DNA of 64,000 bases. Origin: Streptomyces sp. NBC_01485. Its GTDB lineage: Bacteria > Actinomycetota > Actinomycetes > Streptomycetales > Streptomycetaceae. The stretch covers positions 3,472,001-3,536,000 of the forward strand of contig NZ_CP109435.1 in assembly GCF_036227125.1 (NCBI RefSeq), given 5' to 3'. Made by a program: the position numbers and the translations under genes. The notes beneath the pieces were generated by a model. The model made no database searches. It saw only the letters and a program-made list of their open reading frames with translations, and was not told the origin of the DNA. Of the stretch, positions 25,576 through 33,422 are shown in pieces (the stretch's first letter is position 1; every line of letters starts with the position of its first letter).

Positions 25576-26445
25576 CTAGCGGAACACCGACGGCGGCGGG
25601 GCCGGGGACGCCACCGCTGACGCGTCCGTGACCGGTGTCGCGCCGCCGGTGGAGTCGGTGAGGGCGCGGCCGTGTTCGACCCGGCCGGGGTGCGGGTCGG
25701 AGGCGGCCCGGCGGGTCAGTTCGGCGATCGGCAGGGGCAGGTCGGAGGCGACGAGTACGGCGTTGCCGAACCGTCTGCCCCGCAGCACGGTCGGGTCGGC
25801 GACCAGCGCGAGTTCCGGGAAGCGGGCGGCGGCGGTGGCGATCTGGCCGCGCAGGTGGGCGAGCGGCGGGCCGTCGGCGAGGTTGGCGGCGTAGCGCCCG
25901 CCGGGCTTCAGCGCCCTGCGGACCTCGTCGAGGAACTCGGTCGAGGTGAGGTGGGCGGGGGTGCGGGCGCCGCTGAACACGTCGGCTATGACGAGGTCGG
26001 CCCACCCGTCGGGCACCTTGGCGAGCCCCTCGCGCGCGTCGAGCGACCTGACCCTGATCCGCGCGCCCGGGTCCAACGGCAGCTCCCGGCGCACCAGTTG
26101 GACGAGGGCGGCGTCCCGTTCGACGACCTGCTGGGTGGAGCGGGGGCGGGTGGCGGCGACGTAGCGCGCGAGGGTGAAGGCGCCGCCGCCGAGGTGCACG
26201 GCGTGCAGGGGTCTGCCGGGCGGTGCGGTGAGGTCGATGACGTGGCCGAGGCGCCGCTGGTACTCGAAGGAGAGGTAGGCGGGGTCGTCCAGGTCGACGT
26301 GCGACTGGGGGGCTTCGTCGATGAGCAGCGTCCAGGCCCGCGCGCGGTCCCGGTCGGGTACGAGCCGGGCGAGTCCGCCGTCGACGGTCTCGACGACGGC
26401 GGCTTCGGCGTCCCGCTCGCGCCGGGTGTTCCTGGACTTTGCCAT
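25576..26445 (-). CDS. Spermidine synthase-like methyltransferase-fold protein
   Basis: 289 residues. The central part (about 75-230) has the Rossmann fold of spermidine synthases/SAM methyltransferases: H-A-V-H-L-G-G-G-A-F-T-L-A-R (nucleotide loop), V-V-E-R-D-A-A-L-V (acidic residue after strand 2), V-R-S-L-D-A-R-E-G and V-I-A-D-V-F-S-G-A-R-T-P. The usual polyamine-site tyrosines are not obvious, so it may not make spermidine. A Pro/Ala/Thr-rich tail ends it. Start ATG 26445 (M-A-K-S-R-N-T-R-R); open frame further upstream is low-complexity and non-coding in character. Confidence 0.8.
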   Translation of the reverse strand: MAKSRNTRRERDAEAAVVETVDGGLARLVPDRDRARAWTLLIDEAPQSHVDLDDPAYLSFEYQRRLGHVIDLTAPPGRPLHAVHLGGGAFTLARYVAATRPRSTQQVVERDAALVQLVRRELPLDPGARIRVRSLDAREGLAKVPDGWADLVIADVFSGARTPAHLTSTEFLDEVRRALKPGGRYAANLADGPPLAHLRGQIATAAARFPELALVADPTVLRGRRFGNAVLVASDLPLPIAELTRRAASDPHPGRVEHGRALTDSTGGATPVTDASAVASPAPPPSVFR

Positions 26446-26567
26446 GCCCGCATTTTCGCAGGCCCCGAGCGCTCCCCGCGCGCCCGGCCGGCTGCCTGCG
26501 CACTCGGTCGGCCGCCTGTGCGCTCGGGCCGGCTCCTCGCGCACCGAGCCGCCGCCCGCCCGCGGCC

Positions 26568-26957
26568 TCAGCGGCAGCTGTCCGCCGCCTCGATCAGGCG
26601 GGCCGCCTCGCCCAACGCCCGCCGCAGCACCGCCGGATCCGTCGCGAGGTCCGCCTCGCCGGGGGGCACCAGCCAGTCCGAGCCCTCGACCGGGGGCTCG
26701 GGGGCGAGTCTCAGTCCGCGGCTGTCGGTCTCCGTGCAGGTGCTGCCCGGTACGTTCCAGGCCGCCGCCGTCCCGGCCGGCACCACGAAGCCGAGTGTGC
26801 CGCAGTCGTCGTCGTGCAGGACGGGCCCCACTCCGTCCCGGGCCGGCCCCCGCCGCAGGATGTCCACCGCCTCCAGCCCCTGACGGGTGGGCACCGTCAC
26901 TAGGTCGCACGCCGCCACCGACGGCATACAAAGATCGTTGCTCTGGCTGGTCTCCAT
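26568..26957 (-). CDS. Small conserved actinobacterial protein
   Basis: 129 residues starting M-E-T-S-Q-S-N-D-L-C-M-P. Function unknown. Four cysteines, two of them in D-L-C-M-P-S-V-A-A-C and one at the very C-terminus (D-S-C-R). The middle, G-F-V-V-P-A-G-T-A-A-A-W, resembles the small primase/polymerase-like proteins that Streptomyces have in several copies, but I am not sure. It is divergent from the NsdA-like gene. Confidence 0.6.
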   Translation of the reverse strand: METSQSNDLCMPSVAACDLVTVPTRQGLEAVDILRRGPARDGVGPVLHDDDCGTLGFVVPAGTAAAWNVPGSTCTETDSRGLRLAPEPPVEGSDWLVPPGEADLATDPAVLRRALGEAARLIEAADSCR

Positions 26958-27213
26958 CCCGGCCTCCACCGCGCAGCCCGCCTGTACTCCGCAAGGCTCA
27001 ACGCGGCACGGCGTCAAGGGCTACGGCGGAAGTCCGCCGCAAAGGATGGCAGTTCATGGCAGATCGCGGATGAGATATCCGGTTTGTAGCCAAACACCGC
27101 GTGACGACCCGGCCACAGCAGGTACGTTCTTGCCCGCCGGGAACAAGGGTGCCACACGGACAACTCACCCCAAATCCGGCATGGTTCGACGGTTCGCACG
27201 AGAGGACCCGGCC

Positions 27214-28695
27214 ATGGCGTCGTCAACAGTGCCCCCACTTCGGCCCGACCGGCCGGCCCGGCCTAACCTCGCCTTCCGGCAGGTGCGCGGACGGCGCTCG
27301 CCGGCCGAGTTCGCCGCGCTCGTACGGCGGGCCGCGCGCGAGATCGGCGAGCGGGTCAGCTGTGACGCGCGCTACATCGGGCGGGTCGAGGCGGGGGAGA
27401 TCCGCTGCCCCAACTACGCGTACGAACGGGTGTTCCTGCACATGTTCCCCGGCCGCACGCTCACCGACCTGGGGTTCGCGCCCCGAGCGTCCGTTCGCGG
27501 ACGGGGAGCGCGCACCGCCGAGGACGCGCCGTGCGCGCCCACCACGGAACCGGCACGCACCACAAGTGACGGCCGGGACCCGGGTGAGACGGGTGAGACA
27601 AGTGAGACGGGCGGAACGCACGAGCCGTATGACACGCAGGACCCGTACGACACGCACCACCACGACCACGAGGAGAGCGACGTGCTGCGTCGCGCATTCA
27701 TGACCGGCGGAGGCGCCACGATGGCCGCCGCCACACTGGGCCCCTTCACACTCGCCCGAGAAACGTCGGCGGCGGCACAACCCGTGCGCCGCGCGGGGAC
27801 GACCGAGGCGGGCGCCCTCGAAGAAGCGGTCCGCAGAATCCGGCTGCTGGACGACCGGCACGGGGCCGACGGCCTCTACCGGCGCGCGGCCGCTCCGCTG
27901 CGCGCCGCCTTTGCGCTGCTGGACGCCGGGACGACCCGCCAGACGACCGCCGACCGGCTGCACTCCGGCGCCGGGGAGCTCGCCATCTCGGTGGGCTGGC
28001 TGGCCCACGACTCGGGCCGGTTCGACGACGCTCGCTCACACTACGCGGAGGCCCTCGCGACCGCGCGGATGAACGGGGACGAGGCGCTGGAGGCGCACGC
28101 GTTCTGCAACACGGCGTTCCTCGCGCGGGACGCGGGCCGCCCCCGCGAGGCCGTCCGCGCCGCCCAGGCCGCCCAGCGCGTCGGCCGCCCGCTGGGCTCG
28201 CCCCGACTGATGTCGCTGCTCGCGCTGCGCGAGGCGGGCGGCTGGGCGGGGCTCGCCGACCGCACCGGCTGCGAGCAGGCCCTCGTCCGCGCGCAGGCCC
28301 TCTACGAGCGGGGGTCCTGCGACAACGACCCCGAGTGGATGAGCTTCTACGGCGCGGCCGAACTGGAGGGGCTCAAGGCGCAGTGCTGGTCGACGCTGGG
28401 CGACTGGCCGCGCGCGGCCCGGCACGCGGGGCGGGCGGCGGACCTCCAGGACCCGCACTTCACCCGGAACATCGCGCTGTACACGGCCCAACTGGCGGAC
28501 GACCTCGCGCGCGGGGGCCGTCCCGACGAGGCGGCGGTGGCCGGGATGCGGGTCCTGGACCTGCTGGGCCAGGTCCAGTCGTCCCGGATCCAGACGATGC
28601 TGGCCGGCACGGCACGCGTCCTGCTGCCGCACCGGCGGGCGGGAGGAGTGTCGACGTTCCTGGAGCGGCACGCCTCCACACCGCGGACGGTGTGA
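27214..28695 (+). CDS. NsdA-like regulator: HTH domain plus TPR-type C-terminus
   Basis: 493 residues from ATG 27214. The N-terminus (about 18-90) is an XRE-like helix-turn-helix: R-S-P-A-E-F-A-A-L-V-R-R-A, then R-Y-I-G-R-V-E-A-G-E-I-R-C-P-N-Y. A disordered, repetitive linker (about 95-155: G-E-T-G-E-T-S-E-T, Y-D-T-Q-D-P-Y-D-T, H-H-H-D-H) leads to L-R-R-A-F-M-T-G-G-G followed by a hydrophobic stretch resembling a Tat signal but internal. The C-terminal half is helical TPR-type (about 230-480). This architecture is that of NsdA, a negative regulator of Streptomyces differentiation, which has several paralogues; this may be a paralogue rather than NsdA itself. Confidence 0.75.
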   Translation: MASSTVPPLRPDRPARPNLAFRQVRGRRSPAEFAALVRRAAREIGERVSCDARYIGRVEAGEIRCPNYAYERVFLHMFPGRTLTDLGFAPRASVRGRGARTAEDAPCAPTTEPARTTSDGRDPGETGETSETGGTHEPYDTQDPYDTHHHDHEESDVLRRAFMTGGGATMAAATLGPFTLARETSAAAQPVRRAGTTEAGALEEAVRRIRLLDDRHGADGLYRRAAAPLRAAFALLDAGTTRQTTADRLHSGAGELAISVGWLAHDSGRFDDARSHYAEALATARMNGDEALEAHAFCNTAFLARDAGRPREAVRAAQAAQRVGRPLGSPRLMSLLALREAGGWAGLADRTGCEQALVRAQALYERGSCDNDPEWMSFYGAAELEGLKAQCWSTLGDWPRAARHAGRAADLQDPHFTRNIALYTAQLADDLARGGRPDEAAVAGMRVLDLLGQVQSSRIQTMLAGTARVLLPHRRAGGVSTFLERHASTPRTV

Positions 28696-28747
28696 GCCCA
28701 CGGGTTCCTCGGACCGCACGGACACGCCCTGCGCGAGGTGCCCGTGC

Positions 28748-29341
28748 CTACGCGAGGTGCCCCAGGTCGTTCCAGCTCTCGATCGCCGGCTCGCCGTAGG
28801 CCCAGCCCAGGACCGACAGGGACGTCGGGTTCAGGCGGATGCGGGCCGCGAAGTCCAGCGGCAGGCCCAGCCAGCGGGCCCCTATGGAGCGAAGGATGTG
28901 CCCGTGGGCGAAGACCAGTACGTCCCGGTCTGCCGCGCGGGCCCAGGCGACGACCTCGTCCGCGCGGGCGGTCACCTCGGCGAGGGTCTCGCCCTCGGGG
29001 ACGCCGTCGCGCCAGATGAGCCAGCCGGGCCGGACGGCCTGGATCTCGGCGGGGGTCAGGCCCTCGTAGGCGCCGTAGTGCCACTCCATGAGGGTGTCCC
29101 AGGGCGTGGCCCGGTCGCCGAAGCCGGCGAGTTCGCACGTCTCACGCGCGCGTGCCAGCGGGCTGGTGCGTATCTCGACGTCCGTCAGACCGTCGAACGG
29201 CGCCCGGCGCAGCCGCTCGCCGAGCAGCTCGGCGCCCCGGCGACCCTCCTCCAGGAGGGGCACATCGGTCCTGCCCGTGTGCTTGCCGGACAGCGACCAC
29301 TGCGTCTGTCCGTGCCGGGCCAGCAGGATGCGCGGTGCCAT
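28748..29341 (-). CDS. Histidine phosphatase (phosphoglycerate mutase-like)
   Basis: 197 residues. The catalytic motif L-A-R-H-G-Q-T-Q-W is at 7-15 (His10); R-T-S-P-L-A-R-A-R-E-T, E-W-H-Y-G-A-Y-E-G-L-T and V-F-A-H-G-H (second His) complete the active site of clade-1 histidine phosphatases. Cytoplasmic. The substrate cannot be told from sequence; close relatives act on sugar phosphates or alpha-ribazole phosphate. Convergent with the NsdA-like gene, 52 bases apart. Confidence 0.88.
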   Translation of the reverse strand: MAPRILLARHGQTQWSLSGKHTGRTDVPLLEEGRRGAELLGERLRRAPFDGLTDVEIRTSPLARARETCELAGFGDRATPWDTLMEWHYGAYEGLTPAEIQAVRPGWLIWRDGVPEGETLAEVTARADEVVAWARAADRDVLVFAHGHILRSIGARWLGLPLDFAARIRLNPTSLSVLGWAYGEPAIESWNDLGHLA

Positions 29342-29575
29342 GGGGGGCCTTTCCGGGGAAACCCTGGGAGCGATCAGGGGAAATTCGGGGGCGGATCCCC
29401 TCCATCATCGCTCACCCTTGAAAGGGGCAACCCGGGGGGCGATCCCTGCGTCTTTGAGATCCGGGGCGGCCATAAGAGGCGCGTACATACGCCGTAAAGT
29501 GGCACGTCCCGCGCCACCGGGCGCCGCAGCGACCAGACAGCGACGAGACAGCGACACGAAGGGGGAGGCGATCGG

Positions 29576-30529
29576 ATGCCGCAGACCGAGACACCAGGCA
29601 CCGAGGCGGTCCCGCGGACACGGCTGCGCTGGTGGACCGAGCTGCCCCTCATCCTGCTGGTGTACGCCTGCTACTCGGCGGGCCGGCTGCTCGCGCGGGG
29701 CGACGTCACGACCGCCGTCGACCACGGCCTGGCGATCCTGCGCATCGAGAAGTTCCTGCACATCAACGCCGAACACCCGCTGAACCGGCTGTTCCGGAGC
29801 CAGGCGTGGATCGGCGTGCCCGCCGACTTCTGGTACGCGTCGCTGCACTACCTGGTGACGCCCGCGATCCTGGTCTGGCTGTTCCGCTCCCGGACCCTGC
29901 ACTACCGGGCGGCCCGCACCTGGCTGATGGCGTCCACCTTCATCGGCCTCATCGGCTTCACCCTGCTGCCCACCTGCCCGCCCCGGCTGCTGTCGGCGGG
30001 CCACGGCTTCGTGGACACGATGGCCCAGTACAGCTCGTACGGCTGGTGGGGCGGCGAGGCGAGCGCGCCGCGCGGCATGGGCGGCATGACCAACCAGTAC
30101 GCGGCGATGCCGAGTCTGCACGTCGGCTGGGCCCTGTGGTGCGGCGTCATGCTGTGGCGGCACGGCGGCACACGCCTGGCGAAGACGGCGGCCGTCGTCT
30201 ACCCGCTGGTGACGACGATCGTGGTGATGGGCACCGCCAACCACTACTTCCTCGACGCGGTCGCGGGCGCGGCCGTGATGGGCGTCGGGCTGCTGCTGGC
30301 CCCGTTGGTGATGCGCGGCGCGGACCGGGCGCGGGTGTGGTTCACGGCCCGTGTCCCGCTGCTCCCGGCGGACTCTCCCGGCGCATCGGACCCGATTGTC
30401 AGTGGCGGATGCCAGACTTCCCCGGGTGAGCGAATTCCACGGCAGCGCGAGTCACGGCTTCGGCCCGGAGCCGAGCCGGGTGCCTCTCCCTCGGACGCGG
30501 GGGACGGCGCTCCGGCAGCGGCTCGCTGA
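29576..30529 (+). CDS. PAP2-superfamily membrane phosphatase/phosphotransferase
   Basis: 317 residues from ATG 29576 with GGGGGAGG eight bases upstream. About five to six transmembrane segments. Active-site motifs: P-S-L-H-V-G-W-A (C2) and N-H-Y-F-L-D-A-V-A-G (C3), with T-L-L-P-T-C-P-P-R between, the arrangement of the inositol-phosphotransferase/AUR1-like branch. It could act on a polyprenyl- or inositol-linked phosphate. The last 50 residues after R-V-P-L-L-P are low-complexity and overlap the next gene by 104 bases. Confidence 0.82.
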   Translation: MPQTETPGTEAVPRTRLRWWTELPLILLVYACYSAGRLLARGDVTTAVDHGLAILRIEKFLHINAEHPLNRLFRSQAWIGVPADFWYASLHYLVTPAILVWLFRSRTLHYRAARTWLMASTFIGLIGFTLLPTCPPRLLSAGHGFVDTMAQYSSYGWWGGEASAPRGMGGMTNQYAAMPSLHVGWALWCGVMLWRHGGTRLAKTAAVVYPLVTTIVVMGTANHYFLDAVAGAAVMGVGLLLAPLVMRGADRARVWFTARVPLLPADSPGASDPIVSGGCQTSPGERIPRQRESRLRPGAEPGASPSDAGDGAPAAAR

Positions 30530-31601
30530 CCTGCGCGGCCCAGACGTACCGGCCAAGGCGCTGGACGCCCGCGCCCTCGCGGCGCTTGCCGCGAACCCGG
30601 GCTGCAAGCGGCGCGCCATCCTCGACGGCGCCGGGGTCGACAAGGCGGCGCTGGCCGGTGCGCTGGGCTCGCCGTCGGCGTTCGGGCAGTCGCAGTTCGC
30701 CCTCACGCGCGGCAACGCGTTCGAGGCGAAGGTGAAGGCGGACGGCGGCGCGGAACTGCTCCGGCTGGTGCACGAGCGGCTGGACCCGGGCGCCGCAGCG
30801 CCCACCCGGGCGGCCGTGCCCGACCTGTCGGCGATCGGCCCCGAGGGCCGCACCGCGCGCACGGCGCTGGCGCTGCGCGAGGCAACCGCGGCGAGCGGCA
30901 CGTGGACGCTCCTGGACCACCCGATGATCGCGCTCGACGTCGCGGGCTCCCCCGCCTTCCTGGAGCCGGACGCGGTGGTGGTGCACCCGGACGGCGGCTG
31001 GACGGTCGTGGAGATCAAGTCCTTCCCGATGCTGGACGGTTCGGCGGACCCGGCGAAGGTCGGCGCCGCCGCCCGCCAGGCCGCCGTCTACGTGCTGGCC
31101 CTCGAACAGGTCGCCGCCCGCCTCGACCCGGCCCCGCGCGTGCGCCACCGCGTGCTCCTGATCTGCCCCAAGGACTTCTCCAACCTGCCCACCGCCTCCG
31201 CCGTGGACGTACGCAAGCAGCGCGCCGTCACCAGCCGCCAACTGGCCCGCCTCACCCGCGTCCAGGACATCGCCGACGCCCTCCCCGAGGGCACCTGCTT
31301 CTCCCCCGAGCTGCCCGCCGAGCAGCTCACAGCCGCCGTCGAGGCCGTCCCGGCGATGTACGCGCCCGAATGCCTGGCCGCCTGCGAGCTGGCCTTCCAC
31401 TGCCGCGAGCGCTCCCGCGCGGGCGGCGCGGTCACCTCGCTGGGCCGGTCCGTGCGCGCCGAACTGGGCGGGCTGACGACCGTGGAGGACGTCCTCGCGG
31501 CGGCGCACGGCGAGGCCGGGGACCCGGCGGATCCCGCGGTGGCGGCCCTGCGCAGGGCCGCGCTGCTGCGCGCCGAAGCCCTGGGGGCGATGTGTCACTG
31601 A
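30426..31601 (+). CDS. Cas4/AddB-type Fe-S PD-(D/E)XK nuclease (predicted)
   Basis: 391 residues from GTG 30426. I assign it by motif. R-G-N-A-F-E (95-100) is motif I of RecB-like nucleases; E-P-D-A-V-V-V (Asp182), V-V-E-I-K-S (Glu196, Lys198) and R-Q-A-A-V-Y (Gln218, Tyr222) are the PD-(D/E)XK core with the QxxxY motif. One N-terminal cysteine (Cys60 in N-P-G-C-K-R-R) and three near the C-terminus (Cys316, Cys320, Cys326 in E-C-L-A-A-C-E-L-A-F-H-C-R) match the four-cysteine iron-sulfur clamp of Cas4, AddB and Dna2. It overlaps the PAP2 gene upstream by 104 bases and the next gene by 10, and a helicase lies two genes on. No CRISPR or cas gene is nearby. The biological role is unknown; a DNA end-processing function is the inference. 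Confidence 0.75.
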   Translation: MSEFHGSASHGFGPEPSRVPLPRTRGTALRQRLADLRGPDVPAKALDARALAALAANPGCKRRAILDGAGVDKAALAGALGSPSAFGQSQFALTRGNAFEAKVKADGGAELLRLVHERLDPGAAAPTRAAVPDLSAIGPEGRTARTALALREATAASGTWTLLDHPMIALDVAGSPAFLEPDAVVVHPDGGWTVVEIKSFPMLDGSADPAKVGAAARQAAVYVLALEQVAARLDPAPRVRHRVLLICPKDFSNLPTASAVDVRKQRAVTSRQLARLTRVQDIADALPEGTCFSPELPAEQLTAAVEAVPAMYAPECLAACELAFHCRERSRAGGAVTSLGRSVRAELGGLTTVEDVLAAAHGEAGDPADPAVAALRRAALLRAEALGAMCH

Positions 31602-33238
31602 TCGCCACCCTCGCCCGTCTGGAGGCCGTCAGCACCGGCCACGCCCAGCCCACCGCCACCGTCCGCCACCGGCACCTCTCCGCACGGCCACTGGTCCTCG
31701 TGCCGCTGACCACCGCCGGTGAGGCCGGCGCCCCCCTGGGCGCGCTGGTCGGCACCGACCGGGACACGCCGCGCCTGCTCGTCGTGGCGCAGCCGCGCGA
31801 CCGCGACCTCAGGTTCGCGTTCCTCGCCGAACTGGCCGACGTCGTCCTGCCCTACATCGACGGCTACGCCGACGCCGTGGAGGCCGCCGAGCGCAGCGAG
31901 ACCGACCCGGAGACCGGCAAACGCGTCAAGGTCGAGGTCGAACTGTGCGCGGACGCACCCCAGTTGATCGTGCCGAGCCGCGCGGGCGTCGACTTCGTAC
32001 GCCTCCTGGGCCGCTCCATGCGCTTCCGGCGTACGGCGGAGCAGGACCCGGAGACACCGCATCCCGCGCCCCCGCGCGTGCCGCTGCTCGGGCGATGGCT
32101 GACGCACTTCGGGGAGCGGTCCCGGGTGCCGGGCTCGTCGCTGCTGCTGGCCCTGACGGAGGTGCTGGGCCGGCACTGGGCGACCGGGCAGTCCAGCCTG
32201 GAGGACCAGCACCTGGGCGCGCTGCTCGCCTGGCTCGCCCCGCCGGCCGGCGAGGCGGGCGCGCAAGCGGCGCTGCGCGCGGAGCTGGCGCGGGACGCCG
32301 AGGGGCAGTTGCTGTGTCCGCCGGCCGGTCCGGCGACCGACCCGGCGTTCGACAACAAGCTGCTCGCCCCGGCCATCGAGCGCTACGACCGCGCGCGGAC
32401 CGCCCTGGCCGCCGCCGAGGACGGCCTGCAGGCCGACGACCGGCTGGGCGCGCTCACCGCCGCCGAGCGGGAGATCCACGAACTGGTGCGCAGCCGCACT
32501 CTCCCCACCTGGCAGAAGGTGTGGGACGGCCTGGACCTGCTGCGGGCGCTGCCCGAGGGCGCGCACGTCGAGGAGCGGTGGACGCGCGACCGCTGGTCGT
32601 TCACCGGCCACCGCGACCGGGTCGTCGCCGGCGAGCCCCCGCAGCCGCGCCGGGACGACGCGGTCACCGCCGCCAGCAAGCTCGCCACGCGTGAGCGCGA
32701 ACAGGCCCGACTGGAGGCCCAGGAGGCGCTGGACGATCCGCTGGTGATGGCGGGGCGGCGGCTGGCCGGGGAGGCGTTCGCGGGGGAGGTCGTCGACGTC
32801 GTCATGGCGTACAGCGAGGGCAAGCGGCCGAGCCCGCGCCCGCTGGTCACCGTGCGGACGGACGACCGGCCGCGGCTCGGGGAGCGGGCGAGGGTGTTCC
32901 GGTCGCTGGGCGGGAAGCCGCAGGCGGCGGAGTTCGTGCGGCGGGACGGCGAAGAGGGCGAGGAGGCTGCGGACGGCGAGCAGGGCGACGGGGGTGGGGG
33001 TGGAGGGCTGCTGGTGCTGCGGATCGTCGACAAGATGGGCCGCGGCAAGGAGCCCGAGGCGGGGTCCGTGCCCGAGAAGGGCGACCGGCTGTGCTTCACG
33101 CTCTTCGAACACGAACAGCGCGGCGGCGCGAAGCTGCCCGACCCGGAGGACACGCCGTGGACGCACGGCGGGCCGCCGGGTGAGGCGGCCGCCGTGCCAG
33201 AAGTCGCCGACCCAGTGACCCAGGAGGACGTCCTTTGA
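31592..33238 (+). CDS. Uncharacterised 548-residue partner of the nuclease/helicase pair
   Basis: I do not recognise a domain. It begins at GTG 31592, ten bases inside the nuclease gene, so the two are translationally coupled. The N-terminal third is mixed beta (R-P-L-V-L-V-P-L, L-L-V-V-A-Q-P-R-D-R-D-L); residues about 260-400 are strongly helical and charged; around 510 there is a Glu/Gly-rich low-complexity run (G-E-E-G-E-E-A-A-D-G, then GGGGG) before L-L-V-L-R-I-V-D-K-M-G-R-G-K. No Walker motifs, signal peptide or membrane segment. By position it is probably a structural or DNA-binding subunit of the same complex. Confidence 0.75.
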   Translation: MSLIATLARLEAVSTGHAQPTATVRHRHLSARPLVLVPLTTAGEAGAPLGALVGTDRDTPRLLVVAQPRDRDLRFAFLAELADVVLPYIDGYADAVEAAERSETDPETGKRVKVEVELCADAPQLIVPSRAGVDFVRLLGRSMRFRRTAEQDPETPHPAPPRVPLLGRWLTHFGERSRVPGSSLLLALTEVLGRHWATGQSSLEDQHLGALLAWLAPPAGEAGAQAALRAELARDAEGQLLCPPAGPATDPAFDNKLLAPAIERYDRARTALAAAEDGLQADDRLGALTAAEREIHELVRSRTLPTWQKVWDGLDLLRALPEGAHVEERWTRDRWSFTGHRDRVVAGEPPQPRRDDAVTAASKLATREREQARLEAQEALDDPLVMAGRRLAGEAFAGEVVDVVMAYSEGKRPSPRPLVTVRTDDRPRLGERARVFRSLGGKPQAAEFVRRDGEEGEEAADGEQGDGGGGGGLLVLRIVDKMGRGKEPEAGSVPEKGDRLCFTLFEHEQRGGAKLPDPEDTPWTHGGPPGEAAAVPEVADPVTQEDVL

Positions 33239-33300
33239 ACCCTCCCCCTCGCGAACGAGGAGGATTCCTGGCTCACGCCGCTCGGTCGCTCCGCGAGCGC
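33236..33300 (-). mobile_element. Possible IS200/IS605 (TnpB-type) right-end relic
   Basis: On the minus strand the sequence reads GGAATCCTCCTCG, a TTCG loop, CGAGGGGGAGG and then GTTCAA: the hairpin and terminal bases typical of right ends of tnpB-carrying IS200/IS605 elements. Another small stem (GCTCG...GCGAGC, about 33280-33297) lies next to it. No tnpA or tnpB open frame is present, so at most a solo end or remnant remains in the 184-base gap between the unknown gene and the helicase. Confidence 0.4.
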
Positions 33301-33422
33301 CCCAGTCTTACGCGATCAGCACCAGCCGGGTTGGAACCAGCCCGGTTTCCCCAGAGGTTGGAGTTGTTGTACCGGCTTGGTTCTCGCTCAGCACGCCACC
33401 GACACCACCATCTGCTACGAGG

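Noticed and set aside
23852..26503. Long minus-strand frame opposite bglC
   Set aside because: Antisense to a complete GH1 enzyme with both catalytic glutamates; no ribosome site or domain.
30426..31601. Cas4 of a CRISPR-Cas locus
   Set aside because: The nuclease is Cas4-like in motifs, but no cas1/cas2, effector gene or repeat array lies in the window.
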